The position numbers and the translations under genes were made by a program. From NCBI RefSeq assembly GCF_003722355.1, contig NZ_QWDD01000001.1:496001-560000 (forward strand): a stretch of DNA of 64,000 nt, given 5' to 3'. The notes below the pieces were generated by a model that saw nothing but the letters and a program-made list of their open reading frames with translations, ran no database searches and had not been told where the DNA came from. Shown piece by piece: positions 44,752 through 53,818 of the stretch (position 1 is its first letter; every line of letters starts with the position of its first letter). This DNA is from Methylocystis hirsuta (GTDB taxonomy: Bacteria; Pseudomonadota; Alphaproteobacteria; Rhizobiales; Beijerinckiaceae).

Positions 44752-45722
44752 TGCCGCAAGGCGGGGCTTCGGCGCCGAGCCGGCCAGTCGCGCTTCATTC
44801 CCAGGATGACCGGGTCTTGCCCTTCGCGGTCGAAGCGCTCGACCTGCGCGGCCGAATCGTGCGTCTCGGCCCGACGGTCGATTCCATCCTGAGCCATTAC
44901 GCCTATCCGCCGCAAGTCGCGCGCCTGCTCGGCGAAGCGGTGGCGCTCGCCGCGTTGCTCGGCTCGATTCTCGAATCGCACGGCCGCTTTCAGCTGCAGA
45001 CGCGCAGCGACGGGCCGGTCGACATGCTCGTCGTCGATTATGACGCGCCGGGGAAGCTGCGCGGCTTCGCCCGTTTCGACGCTGAGCGCGTCGCCCAAAT
45101 ACGCGACGCCTCGCCGGCGGCGCTGTTCGGACGCGGTCATCTGGCGCTCACCATCGAACGCGAGGAAGACGCCGCGCGCTACCAGGGCGTCGTGCCGCTG
45201 GAAGGGGAGAGCCTCGCCGAGGCCGCGCATATCTATTTCCGGCAATCCGAGCAGATCCCGTCTTTCGTCAGACTCGCCGTCGCCGAAAGCGTCACGCCGC
45301 AGGGCGCCAGCTGGCGCGCCGGCGGACTGCTGCTGCAATATTTGCCGCCCGGCGGGGCGCGCGCCCGCGATCTTCCGCCCGGCGACGCGCCCGAGGGCGG
45401 GGAGGGGGCTTCCGAGACCGACAGCGATCATTGGACCGAAGGCCAGGCGCTCGCCGCCACTCTTGAAGACCACGAGCTTGTAGATCCGGCGCTTTCGGGC
45501 GAGAGACTGCTCTATCGCCTTTTCCACGAGCGGGGCGTCAAGGTTTTCACCGAACGCGCCCTTGAGGAATTCTGCCGCTGTTCGAACGAGCGCATCGACA
45601 AACTGTTGAAGAGCTTCTCGCCGCAAGAGCGCAGCGATATGATCGGCGACGACGGCCGCATCGGCGTCACCTGCGAATTCTGCGGCACGCTGCGCAGCTT
45701 CGATCCCGCCGATTTCGACTGA
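44751..45722 (+). CDS. hslO: Redox-regulated chaperone Hsp33
   Basis: The 323-residue protein carries the Hsp33 core (ILSHYAYPPQVARLLGEAVA, MLVVDYDAPGKLRGFARFD). The C-terminal redox switch has four cysteines: C-R-C in EEFCRCSNERID, and C-E-F-C in GVTCEFCGTLRSF. Upon oxidation zinc is released and the protein holds unfolding clients. It starts inside the argF stop (TAATG), the conserved alphaproteobacterial argD-argF-hslO order. Upstream extension of the frame into argF is spurious. Confidence 0.94.
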
Positions 45723-45749
45723 TCAGCCGCCAAGCGCGAAGCCAATAGA

Positions 45750-46457
45750 ATGTCCGCTGAGTTTATCTTTCCGCCGCCGCCCTCCCCAAGCGTCGCCATC
45801 GCGCAAGACGCGCGGCGATTTCCCGTCCGGCGGATCTTTTGCATTGCGCTGAACTACGCCGCGCACGCCCGGGAAATGGGAAAGGACCCCGCCAGGGGCG
45901 GGGACGCGGAGCCGCCGGCGTTCTTCTCCAAGCCCGCCGACGCGGTGGTCGAGAGCGGCGCGACCATTCCCTATCCGACGCTGACGCATAATCTTCACCA
46001 CGAGATCGAATTGGTTGCGGCGCTCGGCAAGGGGGGCGCAGATATTCCCGCGGAGCGGGCGCTCGACTGCGTCTTCGGCTATGCCGCCGGCGTCGACTTG
46101 ACGCGGCGCGACCTGCAAACCGCGGCGCGCAGCGCCGGCTGGCCGTGGGACATGTCAAAAGGCTTCGACCATTCCGCGCCCATCGGCGCGATCAGCCCCG
46201 TCGCCGCCATCGGCCATCCGACGCGGGGGCGCATCGCGCTCTCCGTCAATGGCGTGCTGCGACAGGCGGGCGACCTTAGCGATCTCATCTGGAGCGTTCC
46301 GGACATCATCGCGGCGCTGTCGCGAAATGTCGCGCTTGCGCCCGGGGATCTCATCTTCACCGGCACGCCCTCGGGCGTTGGACCGCTCCTTCCCGGCGAC
46401 CTCGTCGACGGCGAGGTCGAACATGTCGGCTCTGTGGCCGTAAGCATCGGAAAATAA
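45750..46457 (+). CDS. Fumarylacetoacetate hydrolase (FAH) family protein
   Basis: The 235-residue protein has the FAH core: IFCIALNYAAHAREMGKDP, PAFFSKPADAVVESGATIPY, the metal-binding LHHEIELVAALGKGG, DLTRRDLQTAARSAGWPWDM, and DLIFTGTPSGVGPLLPGD. Family members cleave or isomerise acylpyruvates, and short ones act on acylpyruvate or oxaloacetate. Its substrate is not determinable. It lies 27 bases after hslO with a poor ribosome site, possibly in the same transcript. Confidence 0.87.
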   Translation: MSAEFIFPPPPSPSVAIAQDARRFPVRRIFCIALNYAAHAREMGKDPARGGDAEPPAFFSKPADAVVESGATIPYPTLTHNLHHEIELVAALGKGGADIPAERALDCVFGYAAGVDLTRRDLQTAARSAGWPWDMSKGFDHSAPIGAISPVAAIGHPTRGRIALSVNGVLRQAGDLSDLIWSVPDIIAALSRNVALAPGDLIFTGTPSGVGPLLPGDLVDGEVEHVGSVAVSIGK

Positions 46458-46575
46458 GCCAGGTTGCGCCAGGCAGGGAAACCCGGCTATTTGCACAAGC
46501 GTGAAACGCCTTCGCGCGATCTTTCGCAACCGTGGTTGCGCCTCCACTGAGCCGCCGGCGCGCGAGGCTCTAGAC

Positions 46576-48072
46576 ATGCCGGTAAATCTCGACCCCGAAA
46601 ACTGGGACGAATTTCGCGCCGAGAGCCATCGGGCGCTCGACATGATGCTCGACTATCTGCGCGAAATCCGCGAGCGCCCCGTCTGGACCGAGCCAAGCGA
46701 AGAGGCGCGGGCGCGCTTCAAACGCGAGCTTCCGCAAGAGGGCCGCGACGTCTCCGCCGTGCTTGAGGATTTCGACCGCTACATCAAGCCGTTCGCGACC
46801 GGCAACACCCATCCGATGTTCATGGGCTGGGCCCAGGGCGCAGGCACGCCGGCCGGCATGATCGCCGAAATGCTCGCCGCCGGCATGAACTCCAACTGCG
46901 GCGGACGCAATCACATCGCCATCGACGTCGAGCGCCAGATCGCCGCCTGGATGGCGCAGGCTTTAGGCTTTCCGCCCGACGCGAGCGGCGTTTTCGTCAC
47001 CGGCACCTCGATCGCCAACTTCCTCTGCCTGCTCGTCGCGCGCGACCAGGCCTATGGCGACAAGGACGTGCGGCTTAACGGGCTCTGCGCGCTTCCGGGC
47101 CAGCTCATCGCCTATGCGTCGCGAGAGGCGCATAATTGCGTGCGCCAGGCGATGGAGCTTGCGGGTCTCGGCGCACGGCATCTGCGCCTTATCCCCTCGG
47201 ATGAGCGCCGGGCGATAAAGATCTCCGATCTTCGCCGCGCCATCGCCGCCGACCGCGCGGCGGGCCTCAGGCCGTTTCTGATCGTCGGCACGGCGGGAAC
47301 GGTCGACACCGGCGCCATCGATCCGCTCGACCGGCTCGCCGACGTCGCGCATAGCGAGGACCTCTGGTTCCATGTCGATGGGGCCTTCGGCGCGCTGGCG
47401 GCGCTCTCGCCGGCGCTCAAGCCGTTGGTCAAGGGACTGGAGCGGGCCGACAGCGTCGCCTTCGACTTCCATAAATGGCTGCACGTCCCGTATGACGCCG
47501 GCTTCTTTCTGGTGCGCGACAAAGAGGCCCATAAGCGCGCCTTCGCGGCCAACGCCGCCTATCTGACGCGCGCGCCGCGCGGCCTCGCGGCGGGCGACAC
47601 CTGGCCTTGCGATCTCGGCCCCGACCTGTCGCGCAGCTTTCGCGCGCTCAAAGCCTGGTTCACCATCGAAACCTTCGGCGCCAAGCGTTTGGGCCAATGC
47701 ATCGAGCAGACCTGCCGCATGGCGAAGCGGCTCGAGGCGTGGATCGCGCAATCGGACGCCTTCGCGCTGCGCGCGCCGGTGACGCTCAACATCGTCTGCT
47801 TCGGCGTCAAGGACGATGAGGACGGTTCGCTGGCGCGCGAAATCGTCATGGAGCTGCATGAGCGCGGCGAGGCGGCGCCGTCGCTGACGATCCTCGACGG
47901 GATTCCGGCGATCCGCGCCGCGATCATCAACCACCGGACCGAAGCGCGCGACATCGACGCCTTCATCGAGTTTCTCGACGCGGCGCTTCGGCGCGCCCGC
48001 AAGGAGCCGCATGATTTCGGCGCGCTGGTCGAGCCGCACGGGCCGGGGAAGACCCGGCTCTCGGAGGATTGA
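46576..48072 (+). CDS. PLP-dependent group II (aromatic L-amino-acid type) decarboxylase
   Basis: The 498-residue enzyme begins DPENWDEFRAESHRALDMML, as aromatic amino-acid decarboxylases do. It has HPMFMGWAQGAGTPAGMIAE, VGTAGTVDTGAIDPLDRL, FHVDGAFGALAALSP and the PLP lysine in AFDFHKWLHVPYD. These proteins decarboxylate aromatic amino acids or related substrates to amines. ATG 46576 has GAGG 8 bases upstream; the longer frame start at 46501 has no support. No neighbour identifies the physiological substrate. Confidence 0.87.
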   Translation: MPVNLDPENWDEFRAESHRALDMMLDYLREIRERPVWTEPSEEARARFKRELPQEGRDVSAVLEDFDRYIKPFATGNTHPMFMGWAQGAGTPAGMIAEMLAAGMNSNCGGRNHIAIDVERQIAAWMAQALGFPPDASGVFVTGTSIANFLCLLVARDQAYGDKDVRLNGLCALPGQLIAYASREAHNCVRQAMELAGLGARHLRLIPSDERRAIKISDLRRAIAADRAAGLRPFLIVGTAGTVDTGAIDPLDRLADVAHSEDLWFHVDGAFGALAALSPALKPLVKGLERADSVAFDFHKWLHVPYDAGFFLVRDKEAHKRAFAANAAYLTRAPRGLAAGDTWPCDLGPDLSRSFRALKAWFTIETFGAKRLGQCIEQTCRMAKRLEAWIAQSDAFALRAPVTLNIVCFGVKDDEDGSLAREIVMELHERGEAAPSLTILDGIPAIRAAIINHRTEARDIDAFIEFLDAALRRARKEPHDFGALVEPHGPGKTRLSED

Positions 48073-48141
48073 CGCCGCGCTTGTCGTGAGCCTGTCATAT
48101 TTTGCCGGGCTCTCTTTTCGATCCTTTCCGTGAGCGCCGCT

Positions 48142-49230
48142 ATGATTCCAGACCGCCTCGCACAGCCGCCGCTCGCCGGAATTCCCGGATGTCTATGGTT
48201 CGTGCGGTTTAACGGCGCCGGCGAATCCGAACCCGGAACGGCCGAAGACTTCGAAAACATCGGCGCGCCGCGCGAGGGATTCCTGTGGCTGCACATGGAT
48301 CTCGCCGACGTGCGCACGCGCCCGCTGCTGGCGCGCATCGCGGCGCTTTCCGAAGACGCGCGCGATTCGCTGTGCGATCCCGTCGACCACCAGCACCTTG
48401 AATATTCAGAAGGGATGGTCAGCGGCGCGCTGCTCGATTATGAGCGCGATCTCGGCGGCCCCACCTCGCGCACCGACTATGTCCGCTTCGCCGCTGGCGC
48501 AAGCTTTTTCATCAGCGCGCGGCGGCTGCCGATGGACAGCGTCGAGGCGGCGCACATCGCCATCAATCGCGGCGCGCGCCTCACCTCGCCGATCGATCTG
48601 TTCGAAATGCTGACGGATGCGCTGATCGACGGGCTGGCGCGTAAAGCCGCAGAACTCGGCGCGGCCTTCGATCGCGTCGAGGACCGCATCATCGATCAGC
48701 GCGGCCGCCAGGCGCGGCCGGCGCTCAGCGCCGCGCGGCGCGACGCGGTGCGTCTGGCGCGCCAGATCAGCGGCTTGTCGTCGACGGTGGCGCGCCTCGA
48801 AACGATCGAGGAGGAGGTCGACGAACAGCGGGACAATGATCTGCGCGACGCCGCGGCAAGGCTCATTCAACACGCCGGCGCGCTGACACAGGACGTCACC
48901 AGCCTTCAGGAGCGCGCCCGTCTCCTGCAAGACGAGCTCAACGCCATCCTCAGCCTGGAGACCAACGACCGGCTCTATGCTTTGACAGTGACGACGATGC
49001 TGCTGCTGCCGGCGACCTTCGTCACCGGCTATTTCGGCATGAACACCAAGAATCTGCTCTTCGCGGAGGACGAGAACGGCACATTTTACGCGACGATCCT
49101 CTGCGTGCTCGCTTCGGCGACGGCGCTTTTCCTGATGCGCCGCTGGGGACTTGCCGGCGCGCCCGAGAGCGAGGATCAGCGGCCGGCCGCGCCGGAGCGT
49201 CGGGACCGGCCGGCCGACAGGAGCTTTTGA
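48142..49230 (+). CDS. CorA-family divalent cation transporter, ZntB-like
   Basis: The 362-residue protein has a large N-terminal cytoplasmic domain with WLHMDLADV and a long coiled helix (about residues 160-290). Two membrane segments lie near the C-terminus; the first leads to the pore motif G-M-N (YFGMNTKNLLF), the second is ATILCVLASATALFL. CorA/ZntB proteins move Mg, Co or Zn; the loop after GMN lacks the EAEN-type sequence of CorA, so ZntB-like is favoured. GTG 48130 is an alternative start. Confidence 0.83.
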   Translation: MIPDRLAQPPLAGIPGCLWFVRFNGAGESEPGTAEDFENIGAPREGFLWLHMDLADVRTRPLLARIAALSEDARDSLCDPVDHQHLEYSEGMVSGALLDYERDLGGPTSRTDYVRFAAGASFFISARRLPMDSVEAAHIAINRGARLTSPIDLFEMLTDALIDGLARKAAELGAAFDRVEDRIIDQRGRQARPALSAARRDAVRLARQISGLSSTVARLETIEEEVDEQRDNDLRDAAARLIQHAGALTQDVTSLQERARLLQDELNAILSLETNDRLYALTVTTMLLLPATFVTGYFGMNTKNLLFAEDENGTFYATILCVLASATALFLMRRWGLAGAPESEDQRPAAPERRDRPADRSF

Positions 49231-49330
49231 CGTTGGCGTCGTGAGTTGCGGGGTTTACAGGCGTGCGCGCGCCGCCTAACTTCCGCGCCGAATGGGGCGA
49301 AACGCCCTCCGAGTCCAAACTGGGAAAACC

Positions 49331-50459
49331 ATGCGCGCCGAACCGCTTGCGCTGAAAGCCGACATCGAGCAGTCCATCGGACTGCTGAGGAGGCATCTTT
49401 GACGTCGACGCCTCGCAACGGCGCCTCGCCGAACTGAACGTCCGGGCGGAAGACCCCGCGCTCTGGAACGATCCCGAAGCCGCACAAAAACTGATGCGCG
49501 AGCGCACCCAGCTGGAAGAGCAGGTGGGGGCGCTCTCCAGCCTCGAGCGCGAGCTCGAAGACGCGCTGACGCTTGTCGAACTCGGCGAAGCCGAGGGCGA
49601 CGCGGCGACCGAAAAAGAGGGCGTCGAAGCGCTCAAAAGCATCCTGAAACAGGCGCGGGCCCGCCAGACCGAGGCGCTGTTTTCCGGCGAAGCCGACGCC
49701 AATGACACCTATATCGAGGTTCATTCCGGCGCCGGCGGCACCGAGAGCCAGGACTGGGCGCGCATGCTGTTTCGCATGTACGCCCGCTGGGGCGACCGCC
49801 ACAAATTCCACGTCGAGGTGATCGAGGAGACGCCGGGCGAAGAGGCCGGCATCAAGTCCGGCACGCTGCTCGTCAAGGGACACAACGCCCATGGCTGGGC
49901 GAAGACCGAGTCCGGCGTGCACCGGCTGGTGCGCATTTCCCCGTTCGACTCCAACGCCCGCCGCCATACGAGCTTCGCCTCGGTCTGGGTCTATCCGGTG
50001 GTCGATGACCGGATCGAGGTGAACGTCAATGAGTCCGACTGTCGTATAGACACGTATAGATCATCAGGCGCGGGCGGCCAGCACGTCAATACGACCGATT
50101 CGGCGATCCGGATCACCCATATCCCGACCGGCATCGTCGTCGCCTGTCAGGCGGAACGCTCGCAGCACAAGAACCGCGCCACCGCCTGGAACATGCTGCG
50201 CGCAAGGCTCTATGAACGCGAGCTCGAAATGCGCGAAGCCGAGGCCAATAAGGTCGCGGCGTCGAAGACCGAGATCGGCTGGGGCCATCAGATCCGCAGC
50301 TATGTGCTGCAGCCCTATCAGCTGGTGAAGGATCTGCGCTCCGGCTTCACGTCCGGCACGCCCTCCGACGTTCTCGACGGCGAACTCGACGACTTCATGC
50401 AGGCCTCACTGGCGCAGCGCATATATGGCGGTCCCGAGACGGTCGAGGACGTCGAGTAG
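49331..50459 (+). CDS. prfB: Peptide chain release factor 2 with programmed +1 frameshift
   Basis: Translation starts at ATG 49331 and meets an in-frame TGA at 49400-49402. Shifting +1 at CTT-T-GAC continues through 49401-50459, giving 375 residues, the usual RF2 length. RF2 features include the recognition tripeptide region ISPFDSNARRHTSF (S-P-F) and the peptidyl-hydrolysis motif GAGGQHVNTTDSAIR (GGQ). RF2 reads UGA and UAA, so the frameshift is autoregulatory: low RF2 lets ribosomes pause and shift. The upstream 100 bases hold no gene. Confidence 0.95.
49388..49403 (+). promoter_or_regulatory. prfB programmed frameshift site
   Basis: AGGAGG at 49388-49393 (internal Shine-Dalgarno-like stimulator), 3 bases, then CTTTGAC at 49397-49403. 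Spacing and slippery sequence match the classical E. coli RF2 site (AGGGGG, 3 bases, CTTTGAC). The TGA at 49400 is the regulatory stop. Confidence 0.95.
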
Positions 50460-50465
50460 CTGCGC

Positions 50466-50855
50466 TCACGCCCATTTCTCGACCGTCAGGCCATGAATAT
50501 CGTCGAAATCCTCGCTGTTCGCCACGACCAGCGTGAGGCCGAGATCGAGCGCCTGCGCGGCGATCATTCGATCAAGCGTACGGCGGCGCTTCGGGTCGAG
50601 TTTGCGGAGCAGCGCGCCATAGGCGTCGGCGGCGCCGCGGTCGAAAGGCAGCACATCCAGATTTTCGGCGAGCAGCGCGACATTCTCCGCGAGCCGTCCA
50701 TTATGTTCGGCGGCGGTCGCGCCAAGCGTTTCGGCGAGACTGATCGCCGAGACCGCCACGTCGCCGATCTCCAGCGCGGCGAGCCGATCAAGCACGCCGG
50801 GAAGGCCCAGCGCCGCGGCGATGACGATATTGGTGTCGAGCAGGTAGCGCGCCAT
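50466..50855 (-). CDS. vapC: VapC-type PIN-domain ribonuclease toxin
   Basis: The 129-residue PIN protein starts with the first acidic strand RYLLDTNIVIAA. It has the conserved Glu in SAISLAETLGATAA and late acidic residues in RTLDRMIAAQALDLG and VVANSEDFDDI. VapC toxins are Mg-dependent RNases, commonly cutting tRNA. The gene lies 4 bases after its antitoxin on the same strand. It is convergent with prfB, with only 6 bases between stops. Confidence 0.9.
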   Translation of the reverse strand: MARYLLDTNIVIAAALGLPGVLDRLAALEIGDVAVSAISLAETLGATAAEHNGRLAENVALLAENLDVLPFDRGAADAYGALLRKLDPKRRRTLDRMIAAQALDLGLTLVVANSEDFDDIHGLTVEKWA

Positions 50856-50859
50856 AGCG

Positions 50860-51096
50860 CTAGCGGGCGTCGAACAGCCGCTTGGGCGGCTTGAACTCGG
50901 GGCGGGCGATCGAGGACGGCGGCGGCGCGGCTTTGAGCCGCGCGACGAGTTCGGCCATGTCGAGCCGCGCCGGCGTCACCACAAGACTTCCGCCATGCCG
51001 CCGCACGACGACTTCGGCGCCTTCATCAAATGCGATTCCGCGCGGAATTCTTACCGCAAGACTGTTGCCCGATTTGAAAATGCGCGTGGAGCTCAT
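50860..51096 (-). CDS. vapB: VapB-type antitoxin (AbrB/SpoVT fold)
   Basis: The 78-residue protein has an AbrB swapped-hairpin DNA-binding domain (RIFKSGNSLAVRIPRGIAFD, VVVRRHGGSLVV) followed by a flexible C-terminal tail rich in Pro and Arg (RLKAAPPPSS, PEFKPPKRLFDAR), which would wrap the toxin's active site. It precedes vapC by 4 bases, and the complex normally represses its own promoter. The 255 bases upstream to tRNA-Ser hold no gene that I can support. Confidence 0.88.
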   Translation of the reverse strand: MSSTRIFKSGNSLAVRIPRGIAFDEGAEVVVRRHGGSLVVTPARLDMAELVARLKAAPPPSSIARPEFKPPKRLFDAR

Positions 51097-51351
51097 GACA
51101 TCAGTCTGCCAAGGCGGCTGCGTTATGTCAATCTGAGTATATACATCACTTCACGGAACGGCCGCCACTGCGCGGGATCGCCTTCGGTCTCGTCCGACCC
51201 CGGCGACCGCGCCACGCCAACCGCGATTTCCCAAAAATAACGCAGCGGCATCATGCGGTGGGCGACGAATTTAGTTGCGTCCGCGCGCACGGCGCGCGCT
51301 TGATCCCTCGGGCGCGCGCGTGCTATCTGCGGCGCGCCACGCATGCGCTGC

Positions 51352-51441
51352 GGAGAGGTGGCTGAGTGGTTGAAAGCACCGCACTCGAAATGCGGCATAC
51401 GGGCAACCGTATCGGGGGTTCAAATCCCTCCCTCTCCGCCA
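51352..51441 (+). tRNA. tRNA-Ser (anticodon CGA)
   Basis: The 90-base sequence begins GGAGAGG and ends CCTCTCC-G-CCA, forming a full 7-base acceptor stem with an encoded CCA. The anticodon stem CCGCA/TGCGG encloses loop CTCGAAA with anticodon CGA (reads UCG). The long variable arm (ACGGGCAACCGT) is a class II feature of serine tRNAs. The T-arm loop is TTCAAAT. Confidence 0.96.
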
Positions 51442-51444
51442 ACT

Positions 51445-51530
51445 GACTCGTTGTCCGGACTGAAGACATAGGTGACAGTCTGTTCCTAAGACATGGGTGA
51501 CAACCTCGGGCCGAGCGGGTTGTCGAGGGG
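51445..51530. other. Possible IS-end debris after tRNA-Ser
   Basis: Two similar motifs, GACATAGGTGACAG and GACATGGGTGACAA, lie in tandem at about 51465 and 51491. Such motifs resemble end sequences of IS481-type elements near tRNA genes. No transposase is visible in the gap up to 51658, so this is weak. Confidence 0.25.
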
Positions 51531-51658
51531 TTGCAAGGTTTTCTGCTTCGCAAAAGACTAACGACGGCGTTAAGATTGCCAATATGTTGGCGAACCCTTT
51601 TGACAGCAGACATAAGCGCTCGATCGGCTCGCGAAACCTGCAATCATGGCAGACCTTT

Positions 51659-52567
51659 TTAGGAGATGTTAAGGCCATCGAGCGTTGCGCGAAGGCGCGG
51701 CGCGGTGAAGTCGATGAAAGCTCTCAGTTTGGAGGAGACCAGCCGGCTCTGAGGATAGACAAGGTGAACTGGGACGGGCGGCGGCGTGAAATTGTCGAGA
51801 AGCGGCGCGAGTCGGCCGTCGCGAATCTGGTCGGCGACCATGTACGACAGCGCCACGGTGATCCCATCGCCCATTTCCGCCGCGGCGATGGATGCCGCGG
51901 CGTCATTGATCTCGAGCCGCGGGACAAACGAAACGCTGTTGCCTTTTTTGCCGTCGAGAAAGCGCCACTCCCGGTTAGGCATGAGGCCAGTGAACGCGAT
52001 CATGGAGTGGAGACGTAGATCGGCTGGAGTCTTCGGAACGCCCCGCCGCACGAGATAGTCCGGGCTCGCAACCAATATCCTTCGAACGGTTCCGATCTTC
52101 TTCGCGACCAAATTTGAATCCGGCAACGGACCGATGCGGACCGCAAGATCGATCCCTTCCTCCACGAGGTTGGCGATGCGATCGAGCAGCAGCACCGACA
52201 TGGTGACGCGCGGGTGCTGGCTAAGAAACGCGCACACCACGGGCGTGAGGGCCGTCCGACCAAATGTCACCGAGGCCGTCAGCGAGAGATGGCCATGCGG
52301 AACCGCCGTTTCGCCGACGGCTTCGTGTTCGGCGCAATCGAGATCGCTCAGGATGCGCCGTGCGCTTTCCAGGAAGCGCTGACCGACATCCGTGATGGTC
52401 AGGCTGCGGGTCGTCCGGTTGAAGACGCGGGCGCCGAGACGGTCTTCGAGCGCAGAAATCGCTCGGGTCACCGCAGGGGGAGACAGGCGCAAGCGCCTTC
52501 CCGCTTTGGCGAAGCCGCCGGCGTCGGCGACGGCGACAAACGCCTCGAGCTCGTGAAGACGATCCAT
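51659..52567 (-). CDS. LysR-family transcriptional regulator
   Basis: The 302-residue protein begins MDRLHELEAFVAVADAGGFA, followed by KAGRRLRLSPPAVTRAISAL, the LysR winged helix-turn-helix, and a periplasmic-binding-like effector domain with GIDLAVRIGPLPDSNLVAKK. It is divergent from the AhpD-like gene by 126 bases with a palindrome near its own start, so it probably regulates that operon. The co-inducer is unknown. The close relation is to CrgA/DhcR-like regulators. Confidence 0.9.
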   Translation of the reverse strand: MDRLHELEAFVAVADAGGFAKAGRRLRLSPPAVTRAISALEDRLGARVFNRTTRSLTITDVGQRFLESARRILSDLDCAEHEAVGETAVPHGHLSLTASVTFGRTALTPVVCAFLSQHPRVTMSVLLLDRIANLVEEGIDLAVRIGPLPDSNLVAKKIGTVRRILVASPDYLVRRGVPKTPADLRLHSMIAFTGLMPNREWRFLDGKKGNSVSFVPRLEINDAAASIAAAEMGDGITVALSYMVADQIRDGRLAPLLDNFTPPPVPVHLVYPQSRLVSSKLRAFIDFTAPRLRATLDGLNIS

Positions 52568-52570
52568 TTT

Positions 52571-52587
52571 ATTCCTCTAATCGGAAT
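52571..52587. promoter_or_regulatory. Candidate LysR operator
   Basis: ATTCC-7 bases-GGAAT is a perfect inverted repeat starting 4 bases upstream of the lysR ATG (minus strand), and another ATTCC lies at 52593-52597. LysR regulators bind such palindromes between divergent genes. Position near the regulator start suits autoregulation. Confidence 0.4.
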
Positions 52588-52693
52588 AATGAATTCCATA
52601 CGTCAGATATTCTTACAAGGAGAATTAAGGCCCATTGTCTGGACGAGCGGCGCGGAGGAGCGCCGCGCCGTCAACGAAACGAGGATTGACCTT

Positions 52694-53239
52694 ATGGCTC
52701 GAATTGCCGTCATCGACCCCAAATCCGCCACTGGCGAAGCCAAGAAATTGCTGGACGCCGTCCAGGCCAGCCTCGGCGCGGTCCCCAACTTCATCCGCGC
52801 GCTGGCCAATTCCCCGGCGGCGCTGAACGCGTTCCTCGGCATCTACGGGATCGCCGGCGCGGGTTTTCTCGACCCGCAAACGCGCGAGCGTATCGCGCTG
52901 GCCGTCGCCGAACAGAACGCCTGCCAGTATTGCGTCTCGGCGCACACGGCGATCGGCCGCAAGGCCGGTCTCGACACTCAGGAGATGCTGGCGAACCGCA
53001 TCGGCCGTTCGTCGGACGCCAAGGCGGAAGCCGCGCTCGCCTTCGCCCGCGCGCTCGTCGAACATGCCGGACAGGTGAGCAAGGCCGAATTCGACGCCGT
53101 TCGCGCGGCCGGGCATTCGGATGGCGAGATCATCGAGATCATCACGCATGTCGCGATGAACATCTTCACCAATCTGCTGGGCAAGGCCACGCAGATCGAG
53201 ATCGACTTCCCGGAAATCCAGCTGAACAAGGCCGCCTGA
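52694..53239 (+). CDS. AhpD-like / carboxymuconolactone decarboxylase family protein
   Basis: The 181-residue all-helical protein contains the catalytic C-x-x-C with downstream His in EQNACQYCVSAHTAIGRKAG, the AhpD peroxidase-partner motif. GAGGA lies 8 bases before the ATG. CMD-family members reduce peroxides or handle oxidised thiols. It is divergent from a LysR gene and 60 bases before an NTF2-like gene, probably one operon of three. A longer reading starting at 52214 overlaps the regulator and is spurious. Confidence 0.87.
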   Translation: MARIAVIDPKSATGEAKKLLDAVQASLGAVPNFIRALANSPAALNAFLGIYGIAGAGFLDPQTRERIALAVAEQNACQYCVSAHTAIGRKAGLDTQEMLANRIGRSSDAKAEAALAFARALVEHAGQVSKAEFDAVRAAGHSDGEIIEIITHVAMNIFTNLLGKATQIEIDFPEIQLNKAA

Positions 53240-53299
53240 GTTATTCGGGACCGGCGCGGCGGAGTCTGCGCCGGCTCTTGACCGCGAGAGGAGCTTTCA

Positions 53300-53788
53300 A
53301 TGACCGACACGATACAACACGCCGGCGCCCGCCAGCCGCTGCCGCCTTTCACGCGTGAAACCGCGATCCAGAAAGTTCGCATGGCCGAAGACGCCTGGAA
53401 CGCGCGCGACCCTGAGCGCGTGTCGCTTGCCTATACGGAAGACAGCCGCTGGCGCAATCGCGCGGAGTTCCCGGTCGGGCGAACCGAGATCGTCGCGTTC
53501 CTGAAGCGCAAATGGGCGCGTGAGATCGACTATCGTCTGATCAAGGAACTCTGGGCCTTCGCCGAGAACCGGATCGCGGTGCGCTTTGTTTATGAGTCGC
53601 GCGATGACGCCGGCAATTGGTTCCGCAGCCATGGCAACGAGAACTGGGAGTTCGACGAGCGCGGGCTGATGCGACTGCGCTTTGCGAGCATCAACGATCA
53701 ACCAATCCGCGAAAGCGAACGGAAGTTCCACTGGCCGCAAGGCCCGCGGCCTTCGGATCACCCGGGTCTTTCCGACCTCGGGCTTTGA
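53300..53788 (+). CDS. NTF2/SnoaL-like protein, DUF1348 family
   Basis: The 162-residue protein has a strand-rich NTF2-like core: [40 protein letters not shown] and [20 protein letters not shown]. The family is DUF1348, with unknown biochemical function. GAGAGGAG precedes the ATG by 6-8 bases. It lies between an AhpD-like and a PNPOx-like gene, so a redox or detoxification role is plausible by context only. Confidence 0.82.
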   Translation: MTDTIQHAGARQPLPPFTRETAIQKVRMAEDAWNARDPERVSLAYTEDSRWRNRAEFPVGRTEIVAFLKRKWAREIDYRLIKELWAFAENRIAVRFVYESRDDAGNWFRSHGNENWEFDERGLMRLRFASINDQPIRESERKFHWPQGPRPSDHPGLSDLGL

Positions 53789-53818
53789 GACGCGGGCCTG
53801 CGCCCGCAGGAGGATGTC

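Noticed and set aside
46963..48039. 358-codon minus-strand frame over the PLP decarboxylase
   Set aside because: No motif; antisense to a protein with a clear PLP-lysine region.
52214..52693. N-terminal extension of the AhpD-like gene
   Set aside because: It runs through the divergent LysR gene; ATG 52694 has a ribosome site and matches the family's usual start.
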